A DNA stretch of 33,660 bases from Simkania sp. (GTDB lineage Bacteria; Chlamydiota; Chlamydiia; Chlamydiales; Simkaniaceae): NCBI GenBank assembly GCA_027942475.1, contig JAQFVP010000016.1, positions 1 through 33,660 of the forward strand, written 5' to 3'. Of the stretch, positions 8,104 to 17,500 are shown piece by piece (positions within the stretch are counted from its first letter, which is position 1; each line of letters opens with the position of its first letter). The notes below the pieces were generated by a model. That model worked only from the letters and a program-made list of their open reading frames with translations, searched no databases and was not told where the DNA came from. A program made the translations under genes and the position numbers.

Positions 8104-8186
8104 TTTTGTATTTAAACTTTCGGGATCCACCTTTCAACAATTGCTTTGCGAAATGCACAGGCAAGCCCTTTCATGCAGTTCGATGA
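8104..8186 (+). pseudogene. Second decayed copy of the M50 gene 3' part
   Basis: The sequence at 8104-8186 matches 1573-1675 of the M50 gene: the stretch for VFELSGSTFQ is nearly identical (FVFKLSGSTFQ), then about 17 bases are missing and the part around ALRNAEASAF-M is recognisable. The frame is not maintained. The opposite strand of this fragment supplies the last 25 or so codons of paralog D. Confidence 0.65.
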
Positions 8187-8759
8187 ATTCTCTAGGGCTA
8201 TCACATAACCCATTAAGATATTATCTATCTCTTTGTTAAGATCCTCTATTTTTTTGTTTAGAGTTTCGATTTGTTCTTTTTCTTCTTGTTTTATTCTTTC
8301 AAAGTCACATTTGATTTTAATTTCTTTTTTATCGGGGAAATTTTTTTCTTTATTTATTATTTCGGTTATCTCTTTAATTGAATTTACTCGACTAATCAAC
8401 CTCTGAATGAGATCTGTACACTCCTTTTTTTGAGTTTCTAGCAATGCTTTGTCATTCTCTAGGTTATTTTTACGATATTTTAATTCTTTGTTTATATCTT
8501 TTAATTGTTTAATTAAATCCTGTTTTATTTCAATTTGATCCTGTAATTTGTCATTTTCTGGCGAGTTGGGCTTATCTCTAATGGCTGAAAGCTCTGGCTG
8601 TACATCATAATCTGTTTTTGCATACGAAGAAGTTGTGTCAAATAGGTTTATTTTCTGCATAATTTCCGGGTTCTCTCCTTGAGTCAAACTTGGCAAAGTG
8701 AGTAGTGGCAGTTCTAGCCTACTCAAACGAGCAGCTACCGATGATACAGATTGTGACAA
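8112..8759 (-). CDS. Inc-like family paralog D lacking the hydrophobic hairpin; possibly a decaying gene
   Basis: A 215-codon frame. The N-terminus (MSQSVSSVAARLSRLEL) aligns with MSISPVSDHLSDLEL of paralog B, and INLFDTTSSYAK with the family motif, but the whole hydrophobic pair and LFWQ are missing; the frame jumps to a polar region. The coiled coil KQLKDINKELKYRKNNLEN matches C and E. A further coiled coil follows, and the last 25 residues (to VERWIPKV) are antisense to an M50 fragment. The start is TTG where the paralogs have ATG, with no GGAGG, because a tnpB-element end adjoins at 8760. It may encode a soluble coiled-coil protein or be dead. Confidence 0.5.
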   Translation of the reverse strand: MSQSVSSVAARLSRLELPLLTLPSLTQGENPEIMQKINLFDTTSSYAKTDYDVQPELSAIRDKPNSPENDKLQDQIEIKQDLIKQLKDINKELKYRKNNLENDKALLETQKKECTDLIQRLISRVNSIKEITEIINKEKNFPDKKEIKIKCDFERIKQEEKEQIETLNKKIEDLNKEIDNILMGYVIALENSSNCMKGLACAFRKAIVERWIPKV

Positions 8760-8760
8760 C

Positions 8761-9045
8761 TCTCAATCCCCTAAAGGGCCGGAAATTCTTCCAGTTTCGA
8801 ACGCTCTCACGACCAGGCGAAACGCTGCACGTTTGCCCAGGGGGCAGGGGAGCTGCCCACGCGGTTTCGAGACTCAGTCCGAGCCCGAGTTTGAGCGCGT
8901 TATAAGCAAAATTTTTGTCCCGATCATGTTGGGCACCACACCCACACTCCCAAAAACCGACAAGCCCGTTTCCCCTGCAAGGCCATCGCGGGCTCCACTG
9001 AAAACGGGGTCGAGTGAAAAAATTGAAAGGTTGACTTTCGCCAAG
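8761..9045 (-). pseudogene. tnpB: tnpB (IS605 OrfB-type) C-terminal remnant with right-end hairpin
   Basis: Minus-strand frame open below the stop at 9046-9048. It reads FWECGCGAQHDRDKNFAYNALKLG, which fits the second half of the TnpB zinc ribbon plus the HDRD-x-N-x-x-x-N end; the first Cys pair is not intact and there is no start or RuvC core. About 110 bases on, the minus strand has GGCCCTTTAGGGGATTGAG (8764-8780), the hairpin style of tnpB 3' ends. The element end therefore meets the start codon of paralog D. Base composition here is visibly more GC-rich than the Inc-like genes around it. Confidence 0.6.
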
Positions 9046-9224
9046 CTATAGAAAGGGTTAAAAGCAAACGGACGTTCTGGAATAGACAAAACATCCCCAA
9101 TACTTTTGTTTAAAACCTAACGTAAAGCAAAGCCTTCAATTTTTTTTGGTATAGATAGGTATAGATTTCAAAACAGGCTTTTTTTGCAGCCAAATTCTTC
9201 CGAGCAATAAAAAAACTATCCCTA

Positions 9225-9791
9225 TTATGAAAGAGGAGGAAGCCCTTTTTCTTTATGTATTCTATTGATTAATTCTCTACCTAAATTTACGATCAAAATT
9301 TTATATTCCTTATTTTGAGCTTCTAACAATGCCGTTTCATTCTCTAACCCGTTATTGCGGTGTTCTAGTGCTTTGTTTAGCTCTTTGAGTTGTTTATTTA
9401 GGTCCTGTTCTATGTCTTCGACTGTATCCGAGTAAGACTCATCGTGCAACTCGTTGGCTTCGTATGCTTCAATTTGTCCTGCGGATTGAATCTCTTCTTG
9501 CACCGCTTCCTCTTGCCAAAATAGTCGCGTAATCTGTTTGATCAAACAAACGGTTACAGAAAGGGGAAAAAGGACTACTTGCTTTACAGCAAAGTAAAGG
9601 CCCATCGGAACAGTGTATCCTAAAAAGTAAAAAAAAGACTTTGCATGCGAAGAAATTGTGTCAACTAGACTCATTTCCGGCGCAATTTCCCCTTTTTCTA
9701 CCGCTTCTTTTTGCATCGAACTTGATAATGCGGGATCAACTGCGCTGAGATTTGAATTACCGACAGAATCAGATGTTGGAAGTATAGACAT
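9225..9791 (-). CDS. Putative Inc-like membrane protein with coiled coil (paralog E)
   Basis: A 188-residue, shortest intact family member. GGAGG lies 5 bases before the ATG. It starts MSILPTSDSV, has LVDTISSHAKSFF at 42-54, then helices at about 52-69 and 72-91 (VPMGLYFAVKQVVLFPLS) ending LFWQ. The middle is short and acidic; the C-terminal coiled coil KQLKELNKALEHRNNGLEN ends with INRIHKEKGLPPLS. It lacks the RIELRLT modules of A and C, which shows that the middle is the variable part. Own promoter at 9828-9856. Role inferred as for the other paralogs. Confidence 0.75.
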   Translation of the reverse strand: MSILPTSDSVGNSNLSAVDPALSSSMQKEAVEKGEIAPEMSLVDTISSHAKSFFYFLGYTVPMGLYFAVKQVVLFPLSVTVCLIKQITRLFWQEEAVQEEIQSAGQIEAYEANELHDESYSDTVEDIEQDLNKQLKELNKALEHRNNGLENETALLEAQNKEYKILIVNLGRELINRIHKEKGLPPLS

Positions 9792-9827
9792 GACATCCTC
9801 CTACTAACTTACCAAAAAACAGTGCGT

Positions 9828-9856
9828 ATCCTAGGTATAAAATTTTTTTTATTCAA
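9828..9856 (-). promoter_or_regulatory. Promoter of paralog E
   Basis: -35 TTGAAT (9851-9856), a 17-base A/T-tract spacer, -10 TAGGAT (9828-9833), about 37 bases before ATG. Spacing and flanks match those of A and C. Confidence 0.65.
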
Positions 9857-9965
9857 TTAAAATATATACTTTTATCAAAAAAAAAGAGGAGTACGACGCC
9901 CCAAAAACCCTTAAAAAAAACATTTTAAATGACTTAAAATATTGAGAATGATGGTGAGATGCGCA

Positions 9966-11069
9966 TCAAAAGCAAGTTGTAGAGTGTTTTTTACAAAAGG
10001 TCGATTCCCAAACGGACGGGCCTGCCTGCGCAATGAGGGCACCACCCACACATATCGCGCCTTGATAAAACACAATCGATTGACGGGGAGTGATGGCCCT
10101 CATAGGCTCTGAAAAAAGCACGTGAGCTCTTCCTTTTTCTATGGATGTAATGGTGCACGATTGCTCTTTTTGTCGATAACGAATTTTTGCTTTGCACGTG
10201 TAAGGAAGGGGGGGAGGCCCACCCTGAACCCAAGATAAGTCAGTGGCAAAGAGTTCACGAGAAAAAAGGGCGGGATGATCCCCTCCCTGGACCAAGGTAA
10301 CGACGTTTGTGTTGATCTCTTTTTTAGCCACAAACCAAGCCTTCCCGGCTCCTCCGATTCCCATGCCCTTTCGCTGACCGATGGTATAGTAAAAAGCGCC
10401 ATTATGGGAACCAATCACTTTTCCTTCTAAATTTTGAAAATATCCCATTTTTTGGGGAATATAGTTTCCCAAAAAAGTTTTGAAGTTGCGTTTTCCGATA
10501 AAACAAATTCCCGTGCTATCCCTTTTATTAAAGACAGAAAGACCGGCTTTTTGAGCCAGTGCGCGCACATCGGTTTTTATTTTATCACCAATGGGGAAAA
10601 GCACATTTTTGAGTACTTTTTTTTTGATAGTGTAGAGGAAGTAGCTCTGATCTTTTTTTTCATCTGCACCTTTTAAGAGGTTTCCTTTTTTTGTCTGACA
10701 ATAGTGCCCGGTTGCCAGAGCATCTGCACCAAGAGCAAGCGCTTTTTGGTAAAAGATATTGAATTTGATCTTTTGGTTACAGAGGACATCCGGGTTCGGG
10801 GTATAACCGAGTTTGATGTCATCGAGAAATCGGGTAAACACAAGGTCCCAATAGGCCTGGGAAAGGTTTATCCCGTAATAAGGAATATCAAGTACGTCGC
10901 ATATTCGGACGACATCTTGATAATCCTTTTCGTATAGGCAATTTCCCATTTGATCTTTTTCTTCCCAATTTTTCATGAAAAGACCAAAAACGTCATGCCC
11001 CGCCTTTTTGAGCAAGTAAGCGGCAACTGAGGAATCAACTCCTCCTGATAGACCAATAGCAATTTTCAC
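9966..11069 (-). CDS. mnmA: tRNA-specific 2-thiouridylase MnmA
   Basis: MnmA adenylates and thiolates U34 of tRNA-Lys, -Glu and -Gln. Starting at GTG 11069 (VKIAIGLSGGVDSS) gives 367 residues, the usual size; a TTG at 11135 would add 22 unlike residues. PP-loop SGGVDSS is at 8-14, catalytic Cys97 in NPDVLCNQ, the persulfide Cys189 in DSTGICFIG, and YYTIGQRKGMGIGG is typical. The family end VFYQGAICVGGALI is followed by an extra tail of about 22 residues whose DNA resembles the antisense of the murJ 3' end, so the C-terminus may have been replaced. No strong ribosome site is visible at the GTG. Confidence 0.9.
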   Translation of the reverse strand: MKIAIGLSGGVDSSVAAYLLKKAGHDVFGLFMKNWEEKDQMGNCLYEKDYQDVVRICDVLDIPYYGINLSQAYWDLVFTRFLDDIKLGYTPNPDVLCNQKIKFNIFYQKALALGADALATGHYCQTKKGNLLKGADEKKDQSYFLYTIKKKVLKNVLFPIGDKIKTDVRALAQKAGLSVFNKRDSTGICFIGKRNFKTFLGNYIPQKMGYFQNLEGKVIGSHNGAFYYTIGQRKGMGIGGAGKAWFVAKKEINTNVVTLVQGGDHPALFSRELFATDLSWVQGGPPPLPYTCKAKIRYRQKEQSCTITSIEKGRAHVLFSEPMRAITPRQSIVFYQGAICVGGALIAQAGPSVWESTFCKKHSTTCF

Positions 11070-11220
11070 AAGATCAGTTATACAATTGCTCTGCTTAAGA
11101 AAGAAGGAAATTTTCTGTCTTAAGTAACTTTTCAAATATTTATTATAAATTAAGTGCTGCTATACAATGCCTTACTAAAAAGGGGCTACATTCGACCACA
11201 ATAGAGCTCAAAATCAATAG

Positions 11221-12153
11221 CTAGAATAAGTTGCCACCCTTGGGCCATCTCTTTCTTCTAAAAGACCTACTCAATCTATTCCACAAAAACATCTCTGTGC
11301 TTACCCCTAAAGCGGATATAATCAAACCTCCCCCCAGATAGGAATGCCAGTCTAGCTTCTCATTGAGAAACACTGCACCGAGAAAAACAGCAAGCAAGGG
11401 AAAGAGAAGGGTACACAAGGAAACGTAAGAGGCCCCTGCGATCTCGATGATCCGGTAGTATACAACAAATGCCAGGGCCGAGCCGATTAGGGCGAGCCCG
11501 ATCGTTGCGCTTATGGCCTTTAAAGAGGGAATGGGTAAGCTATACGGCTTGTCGATGAAAAGGGATAAGGGGAAAAACAAAAGGCTTGCAATAGTAAGCT
11601 GCCAAGTCGGGGCTATCAAAGGGGGCAGGCCCAGTAATTTCTTTTTTGAATAGACCATGCCAAAGGCGTAACCAATCGAGGATATAATCACCATGATTAT
11701 GCTCCCCGTCTGCCCGAGATCTTGTCCCATGTTGGGAAATAAGACGCAGGCAAGACCACTCATACCCATTGAAATGCTCAACACTTTTCGCAAGGTTAAA
11801 CGATCTTTGGGCAAATAAAAATGAGCCATAATTGTGGTAAAAACGGGTACAGAACCATTGATCAGACCTGCGAGCCCACTTGAGAGGTGCTTTTCACTAT
11901 AAGTAACGAGAAGAAATGGGAGCGCAGCAGCTGCAATACCCATAATAAAAAAATGTTTTCCGTAGCTACGGTAAAGCCAAAAAGAGCTTTTTTGGACTTT
12001 GAGCAAGAGGTGGAGGCAACAGGCTCCGAGAAATAATCTCAAAAATACAATGGTGCAGGGGGGTATTTCTCGGATAGCCACTTTGATGAAGAGGTAGGAG
12101 GGAGCAAAGCAAAAAGCGAGCAGGATGATATATAATAGTTTTTTTAACTTCAA
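11221..12153 (-). CDS. DMT-superfamily (EamA) transporter
   Basis: 310 residues with about ten hydrophobic segments in two repeats (EamA domains about 5-140 and 152-288). Family marks are PSYLFIKVAIREIPP, FLRLFLGA near the N-terminus, AGLINGSVPVFTTIMAHF, and in the second half YRIIEIAGASYVSLCTLLFPLLAV and LGGGLIISALG. It is an inner-membrane exporter or importer of small metabolites; the substrate cannot be read from sequence. The TTG start is supported by GAGGA a few bases upstream. It lies divergent from dnaA. Confidence 0.85.
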   Translation of the reverse strand: MKLKKLLYIILLAFCFAPSYLFIKVAIREIPPCTIVFLRLFLGACCLHLLLKVQKSSFWLYRSYGKHFFIMGIAAAALPFLLVTYSEKHLSSGLAGLINGSVPVFTTIMAHFYLPKDRLTLRKVLSISMGMSGLACVLFPNMGQDLGQTGSIIMVIISSIGYAFGMVYSKKKLLGLPPLIAPTWQLTIASLLFFPLSLFIDKPYSLPIPSLKAISATIGLALIGSALAFVVYYRIIEIAGASYVSLCTLLFPLLAVFLGAVFLNEKLDWHSYLGGGLIISALGVSTEMFLWNRLSRSFRRKRWPKGGNLF

Positions 12154-12350
12154 AAAAGTCCTCGCCTGAATAAGAGTTCAAACTTACTAGGCAAAAGGGA
12201 TTTTTATCAACAGGTTATATAGAAAAACAATGGCTGGGAGTCTTTGAACATAGCATTTTCCGTAGGCTAATACAAAGAGCTCGCCACCCAAGTACACATT
12301 TCTCTTTTCCCTATTTGGAAAAAATTGTTCAAAGTTGCGGGGAGTGAAAA

Positions 12351-12461
12351 ATGCAGGTGCTTGAAATAAAAGCGCAAGAGGATACGCTGACAAATATTGT
12401 CCCATTTTTGGGTCGATTTTTAGGAATCAAGAAGCTACACTCAAGTCAATCGATTGTTTAA
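12351..12461 (+). CDS. Possible 36-residue leader peptide ahead of dnaA
   Basis: ATG at 12351 is preceded at good spacing by GGGGAG, a stronger ribosome site than that of dnaA itself. The frame (MQVLEIKAQEDTLTNIV...) runs 36 codons and ends 18 bases before the dnaA GTG. An in-frame TGA at 12345 fixes the start. It could couple translation to dnaA or be chance; no relatives are known to me. The rest of the 12154-12479 gap holds no clear gene. Confidence 0.3.
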   Translation: MQVLEIKAQEDTLTNIVPFLGRFLGIKKLHSSQSIV

Positions 12462-12479
12462 CGTTTTGGTGCATGAATC

Positions 12480-13823
12480 GTGGCAGAGTCATTTGAAAGA
12501 AAATGGTCTGAGTTTACCCGTTTGGTAAAAAAGCGGTGTAGCTCCGCGGAATATACAAATTGGATTGCTCCAATTCGGGTGGATACTCAAGCGAAGTGTC
12601 CCACCTTGCTCGTTCCTAATGTTTTTGTCCGCGAGCACTTGATCGATAACTACAAAATGGAGCTGTCTACCTATTTTAGTGTCGAGGGGAGGGGAGGAAG
12701 TGAATTACAATTTGTCGTCGAAGAAAAAAAAGTAAAAAAGCCAAAAACGGATCCTTTCAAAAGGAAACTATCCCCAGCCCCAGAAAAAGGCCCCTTTGAA
12801 AAAACCGTCATGCTCAATGATAATTACACATTTGATGAATTTATCGAGGGGCCGTCTAATCAATTCATCAAGTCCGCTTGTTTGGGTGTGGCATCTAAGC
12901 CAGGGGGATCGTACAACCCCCTTTTCATCCACGGTGGGGTAGGCCTCGGCAAAACGCATCTCTTACATGCAATCGGACATTTTCTGCGTCAAACAGAGAA
13001 AAAACACCAATTTCAGTGCATCACAACAGAAAGCTTTATCACCGATTTAGTGTGTCATTTACGCAACAAATCGGTCGATAAAATGAAGCAATATTTTCGC
13101 AATCTGGATGTGCTTTTGGTCGACGACATTCAGTTTTTACAGAATCGATTGAATTTTGAAGAGGAATTTTGCAATACGTTTGAAACGCTAATTAATCAGC
13201 ATAAACAAATTGTGATCACAAGTGATAAACCTCCCGGCCAACTCAAGCTATCTGAACGAATGATTGCGCGCATGGAATGGGGACTTGTTGCGCAGATCGG
13301 CATGCCCGATGTGGAAACTCGCGTGGCGATTGTGCAACACAAAGCTGAGCAAAGGGGATTTAAGATTTCCAATCGGATTGCGTTTTACATTGCTGAGCAC
13401 ATCTTCAATAATGTTCGACAATTAGAGGGTGCTGTTAATCGTTTGGGTGCTCACTGCCGTTTGAACCACCTTGAAGCGACAGAAGAAGTAGTGGACAAAG
13501 CACTCGGAGAAGTCTTCCACTCATCTCCTCAAAACCGGGTTTCAGTAGACCATATTCTAAGCAGCGTTTCCTCTATGTTTAATGTGAGTGAAAATGATTT
13601 GCGTGGGTCAAAACGGAACCGAGACATCGTAACTGCCCGTCAGATTGCGATGTACTTGGCGAAAGAGCTCATTGGGGAATCGCTTGTCAAAATCGCATCT
13701 GCGTTTGGAGGGAAAACACATTCGACTCTGCTGCATAATTGGAAAAAAATTGCTAAAGAGATCCAAAATAATGAGCGGCTCCGTCGACAGGTGCAAATGA
13801 CGCGTCGCAATATTGAGGTTTGA
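12480..13823 (+). CDS. dnaA: Chromosomal replication initiator protein DnaA (possibly one of two copies)
   Basis: DnaA-ATP opens the replication origin. 447 residues: N-terminal domain I 1-75, linker 80-110, AAA+ domain with Walker [10 protein letters not shown] (152-160), Walker [11 protein letters not shown] (211-220), box VII-like [12 protein letters not shown] (259-270) with the arginine finger region, and sensor 2 [12 protein letters not shown]. The C-terminal DNA-binding domain has [15 protein letters not shown] (410-424) in place of the usual GGRDHSTVLHA. The start is GTG; a nearby ATG at 12473 is out of frame. Chlamydiae usually have two DnaA proteins; the short linker and changed DNA-binding helix would suit either. 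A terminator follows at once. Confidence 0.9.
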   Translation: MAESFERKWSEFTRLVKKRCSSAEYTNWIAPIRVDTQAKCPTLLVPNVFVREHLIDNYKMELSTYFSVEGRGGSELQFVVEEKKVKKPKTDPFKRKLSPAPEKGPFEKTVMLNDNYTFDEFIEGPSNQFIKSACLGVASKPGGSYNPLFIHGGVGLGKTHLLHAIGHFLRQTEKKHQFQCITTESFITDLVCHLRNKSVDKMKQYFRNLDVLLVDDIQFLQNRLNFEEEFCNTFETLINQHKQIVITSDKPPGQLKLSERMIARMEWGLVAQIGMPDVETRVAIVQHKAEQRGFKISNRIAFYIAEHIFNNVRQLEGAVNRLGAHCRLNHLEATEEVVDKALGEVFHSSPQNRVSVDHILSSVSSMFNVSENDLRGSKRNRDIVTARQIAMYLAKELIGESLVKIASAFGGKTHSTLLHNWKKIAKEIQNNERLRRQVQMTRRNIEV

Positions 13824-13832
13824 CTATCAAGC

Positions 13833-13860
13833 TTCCCCTTTCGGGGAAAAATAATTTTTT
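13833..13860 (+). terminator. Rho-independent terminator of dnaA
   Basis: TTCCCC (13833-13838), loop TTTC, GGGGAA (13843-13848), then AAATAATTTTTT, 10 bases after the dnaA stop. Confidence 0.8.
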
Positions 13861-13903
13861 CGCTCCTTTCAAGCGTGTATGGGCGTAGTATAAAGACCGC
13901 TTG

Positions 13904-14596
13904 TTAAAGCCGACTTTCAAATAATGCCAGAGTACAAATACTCTTGGGGAAAAGGGATAAAATTGTTTCACGCGCAACAAGGAGCGTCTCACTTTCTCGC
14001 ACTCTGTCTGAAATTAGGTAGACAGTTTGGTCTTTGAGGTTTTTGCAAAAAAATGTTTTGATTTGAAATCCCAATCCGAGCCGCTTTTCACGGGGAGTTA
14101 AGACCAACTTACATTGGGTTTTAAGCATTTTACCCAACGCTTTTGCTATGAGATAGCTGGGTTGTCTTTTGAGAAAAAAAGTTTGCAGACGAGAATCGGG
14201 AATGGGAACAATGAGATCGGGAAAAGGCCATCTTAATTTTTGTAATTTTAAAACGATCAGGGAGGCAAAAAGCGTAGCTATTTCCTCACTTTCATATACG
14301 CGCAGGTACTCGTGTAAATAGTAGGCGGGTCCTTCTGAAAGAAAACAGGAGCTAAATGGCATTAGATATTTGGGATTTGTTTTGCAAGTCACGCATCGCT
14401 TCCCACCTGCTCTTTCTTGCCTAAGCTTGCCACAAATATCACAGATAAGGGTTGAGTCAATCCATTCAATTTGCTCAAAACAGGCTTTGCAAATCCATTT
14501 GTCCATGCCGAAAGTCTGATCATGGCAATGAAGACAAAAAGAGGGGTAAAAAAAATGGATAATGGAGTTGAAAAACGTGGATAATAATTCTTTCAT
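13904..14596 (-). CDS. comF: ComF (ComFC)-family phosphoribosyltransferase-like protein
   Basis: 230 residues. The N-terminal zinc-ribbon cysteines CLHC (21-24), CKAC (36-39), CDIC (52-55) and CVTC (68-71) and the block DLIVPIPDSRLQTFFLKRQ (127-145) are typical of ComF proteins, which take part in DNA uptake in competent bacteria. The PRPP-binding loop, normally V-D-D-V-x-T-T-G-A-T, is degenerate here: ISDRVRESETL (195-205), so catalytic activity is doubtful. The ATG overlaps the tamB-like stop by 4 bases (ATGA), so the two are translationally coupled. Confidence 0.75.
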   Translation of the reverse strand: MKELLSTFFNSIIHFFYPSFCLHCHDQTFGMDKWICKACFEQIEWIDSTLICDICGKLRQERAGGKRCVTCKTNPKYLMPFSSCFLSEGPAYYLHEYLRVYESEEIATLFASLIVLKLQKLRWPFPDLIVPIPDSRLQTFFLKRQPSYLIAKALGKMLKTQCKLVLTPREKRLGLGFQIKTFFCKNLKDQTVYLISDRVRESETLLVARETILSLFPKSICTLALFESRL

Positions 14597-17500
14597 TGCA
14601 GCGTGTAACGCATCCTTTTGACAGTGCCATCAATTGCAAGGGTAAAGGGTTGCGTAATTTTGAGAAGCACATGCTGTTTCATTTTAATCTTGATACTCAA
14701 GTTTCCGTTTAAATCAATATAAGATGACTCTAACGGGGAAAGATAAAAATATGACTTTTTTCCCTCACTATGGCTATTTGAAAGCTGCGTCAAATAGACC
14801 CGCCCTTGTTGAATTGAATAGTTGAGTTTTCCACAGATGGGAACCAAAAGCCCTTTATCCAAACCTAGTCGACTCAATATTTCGAAAGGAATAATGAAAA
14901 TATTGTAATCCCCTTTAAAGGTATTGGTAAAACTCAGCTCTCCTCTTCCCGTAAAGCTCTGGAGATCTTCTAGCATACCTTGCAGGTTTCGAAGGTGTAG
15001 ATTGCGGATGGTCAATGGTTTAATCTGTTTTTGATAAAAGCCCACTTTCTTGAGCAAGCTGGGTCTAAAGTCTTGAACGTCCATTTTGGGAATAAATACT
15101 TTCCATTTTTGATTTTCTCCCCTGATTAAATCGATGGTTTCCGCGGCAAGAATTCCCGATACATCACTAATAGTAAATTGTTTCAACTTAATGTGATTCA
15201 TATTAAGAGTGATCTCACTCATCAGCGTCTCCATTTCCGAACCTAGAAGTTCGAAACGTTTACCCTTGAGATACCCATCGAAGTGAGAAAGAAAAATGTT
15301 GTTTTTCGAGATAATACAATCTCCACTCAGCTCATACCCTTTGCCCATTTCAGATTGCTGCACCACTTTTTTCATAGAAAGGGGTAAATATGATACTAAC
15401 TTTGGCATATCAATTTTGATGTGTCCACTCAACGCCACCTGATCAAAGGAAGACCTGCGGGGATTATGGTGCAATGAACAATCTAAGCCCTCCAAAGACC
15501 CCTCGATGCTCTGAATGAAAAACCCTTTCTCTTCGTGATAGTCACTGATCAAAGTGAGTGGACAGGGGATAGATCCATCTTGCAGCTTTTTTGATTGAAC
15601 AGTCAAGTGGGTCTTAAGGTGAGGGAAAAAACTGATCTCGGCGTTGATGGCAAAAGGGTGACTCTGAAAATCTGTGTCTATCTGAAAATCCATTTTTCCA
15701 TCTACTAAATGATACTGACATCTATGTATATGCCAGGCCTTATCCTGAATCCAGTAGTATCCCTCTTTTAAAGATCCTTTAATTTCTGCTTGTTTACCCC
15801 AAGTAAAATCAAATGTCAGCTCCATTTGGTTGTCCCATTTAAAGGAGTGTTTGCACAATGTGAGAGATCCTTGCTTTTCTTGCAAATAGGGAAAAGTTCC
15901 CTGAGCAGCTAAATAGCGCAGCATTTCAGGGGGCACGACCAAATGAATTCCCTTTCCTTCCCATTTTTTTTCTTTGCAATGATAGCTTAAGCAATTAAGC
16001 TGACATTTCGCCCAAAGTTGGTCTGATTGAGGATGAAAAAAATCAAAAGCCGCACCTTTGATTTGAAACCCTTTTTCTAATGAAAAATAGAGGTGAACTG
16101 GCTTCTCACTTTCAAGCCTTATATTCCCTTTGGAAAGGCTGCTGCCTATCACATCGAGATCGGCATTCCATTTCATCTTTTTTATCCCTTTTGAAAAGTC
16201 ACAGCCTACCACACCAGATGTCGATATTCCCCCTTGACAATAGCTTTTTTCTAACTCACTTAAGGAGGGAATAAACCGAAGCAACTGACTAAGGTCGATA
16301 TCGAATCGTTCCAAAGGGAGCTCTACTTTTTTTTCTTTTTTAAGATAGCGCCCTTTTTTTCCCCTTAATTTGCAATTTTTCCAGTCTACGTCAAAGAAAG
16401 GGACGTGCCAGCAATTTTCTTCTTTTTCCATGCGCGCCTTGATCGAAAGTGATCCCGCGGAAAAATGGCTTACATCTATTGTGCTTCCCTTCTTCTCAGC
16501 ACAAATTAGCAGATGGGCCCAGCCTACATTTCCAAATACAAAACGATCACTTTTCACTTGGCAGTTCGTGTATTTTCCGTTTTGATCTAGAAACATCTTG
16601 AGATTAACCGTACCTTCAAATCGGGGACTTTGCATCTCTTCGAGGTCGGTCACACGGATTGGTAAAAACCCGAGATGGGTAAAAAAATCGAGGTGGTGGT
16701 ACAAATCACGTGCCGATAAGTCTGTTTCAAGTTCGAGGTGTTCCACCCCTTTTTTTGGATGAACCATAAAAGAATGCACATTGATCTTTGCACCAAAAAA
16801 ACGGGTAAGCTCCGGATCGATTAGAATTTGCGTTTTCTTGTCCCCTCCTATCGATCGCTCAGCTGTGCCAACAATACGAAAAATATCATGGGTAGGGGCT
16901 TCGAGTCTGATATCATATTGCCACCATCCCCGTTTAAAATCTGCTCGCGCAATGGGAAGATTAAGCTGATAGCTCTTGCTACTTTGACGTAAGCAAAAAC
17001 GCGCACTAGTTCCAAGTAAATCGAGCGCTTTTGTCTTCCAAGACCATGTCAGTTGAGTTTTGACATCTTTCAAATAACAAAATGGTGTGATTGGATAGAC
17101 TCCATTTTTCAAGGTCATTTCTACATTCCAGTTGATCATTTCTCTCCGATTGCCGACATACGCTTCAAGATGCATCCCCTGCCTTCCACTTTCCAAATCC
17201 CCTTCCAGGGGCAGATTGATATTTTTAAAAAGGGAAAAATGGCGAAGAATAGATTGCATGTTTTGTGCAGATCCTTGAATCGACTGGGTGTCGATGATGA
17301 GCTTTACATCAGTTTGATCTCCGTACTTGAGTGCGGCATTTCCCTCAAAGGTTACACCTTGCGATATGGCAAAGATGTCTCGAAGATCTAACTTTCCCTC
17401 CACAAGGGTGAGTTTACTACTAAACGTTTCAAAAAGAAGCCCAAAAGACTGTTCCACGAGCTTGACATCTTTTAAGGGAATTTCCCCCTTCCAGTTGCTT

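Noticed and set aside
8698..9051. Plus-strand frame of 117 codons across the tnpB remnant
   Set aside because: The opposite strand gives a recognisable TnpB zinc-ribbon end and right-end hairpin; the plus frame has no start signals or family.
12187..12405. 72-codon minus-strand frame upstream of dnaA
   Set aside because: No ribosome site, no family likeness, and it lies antisense to the likely dnaA leader region.
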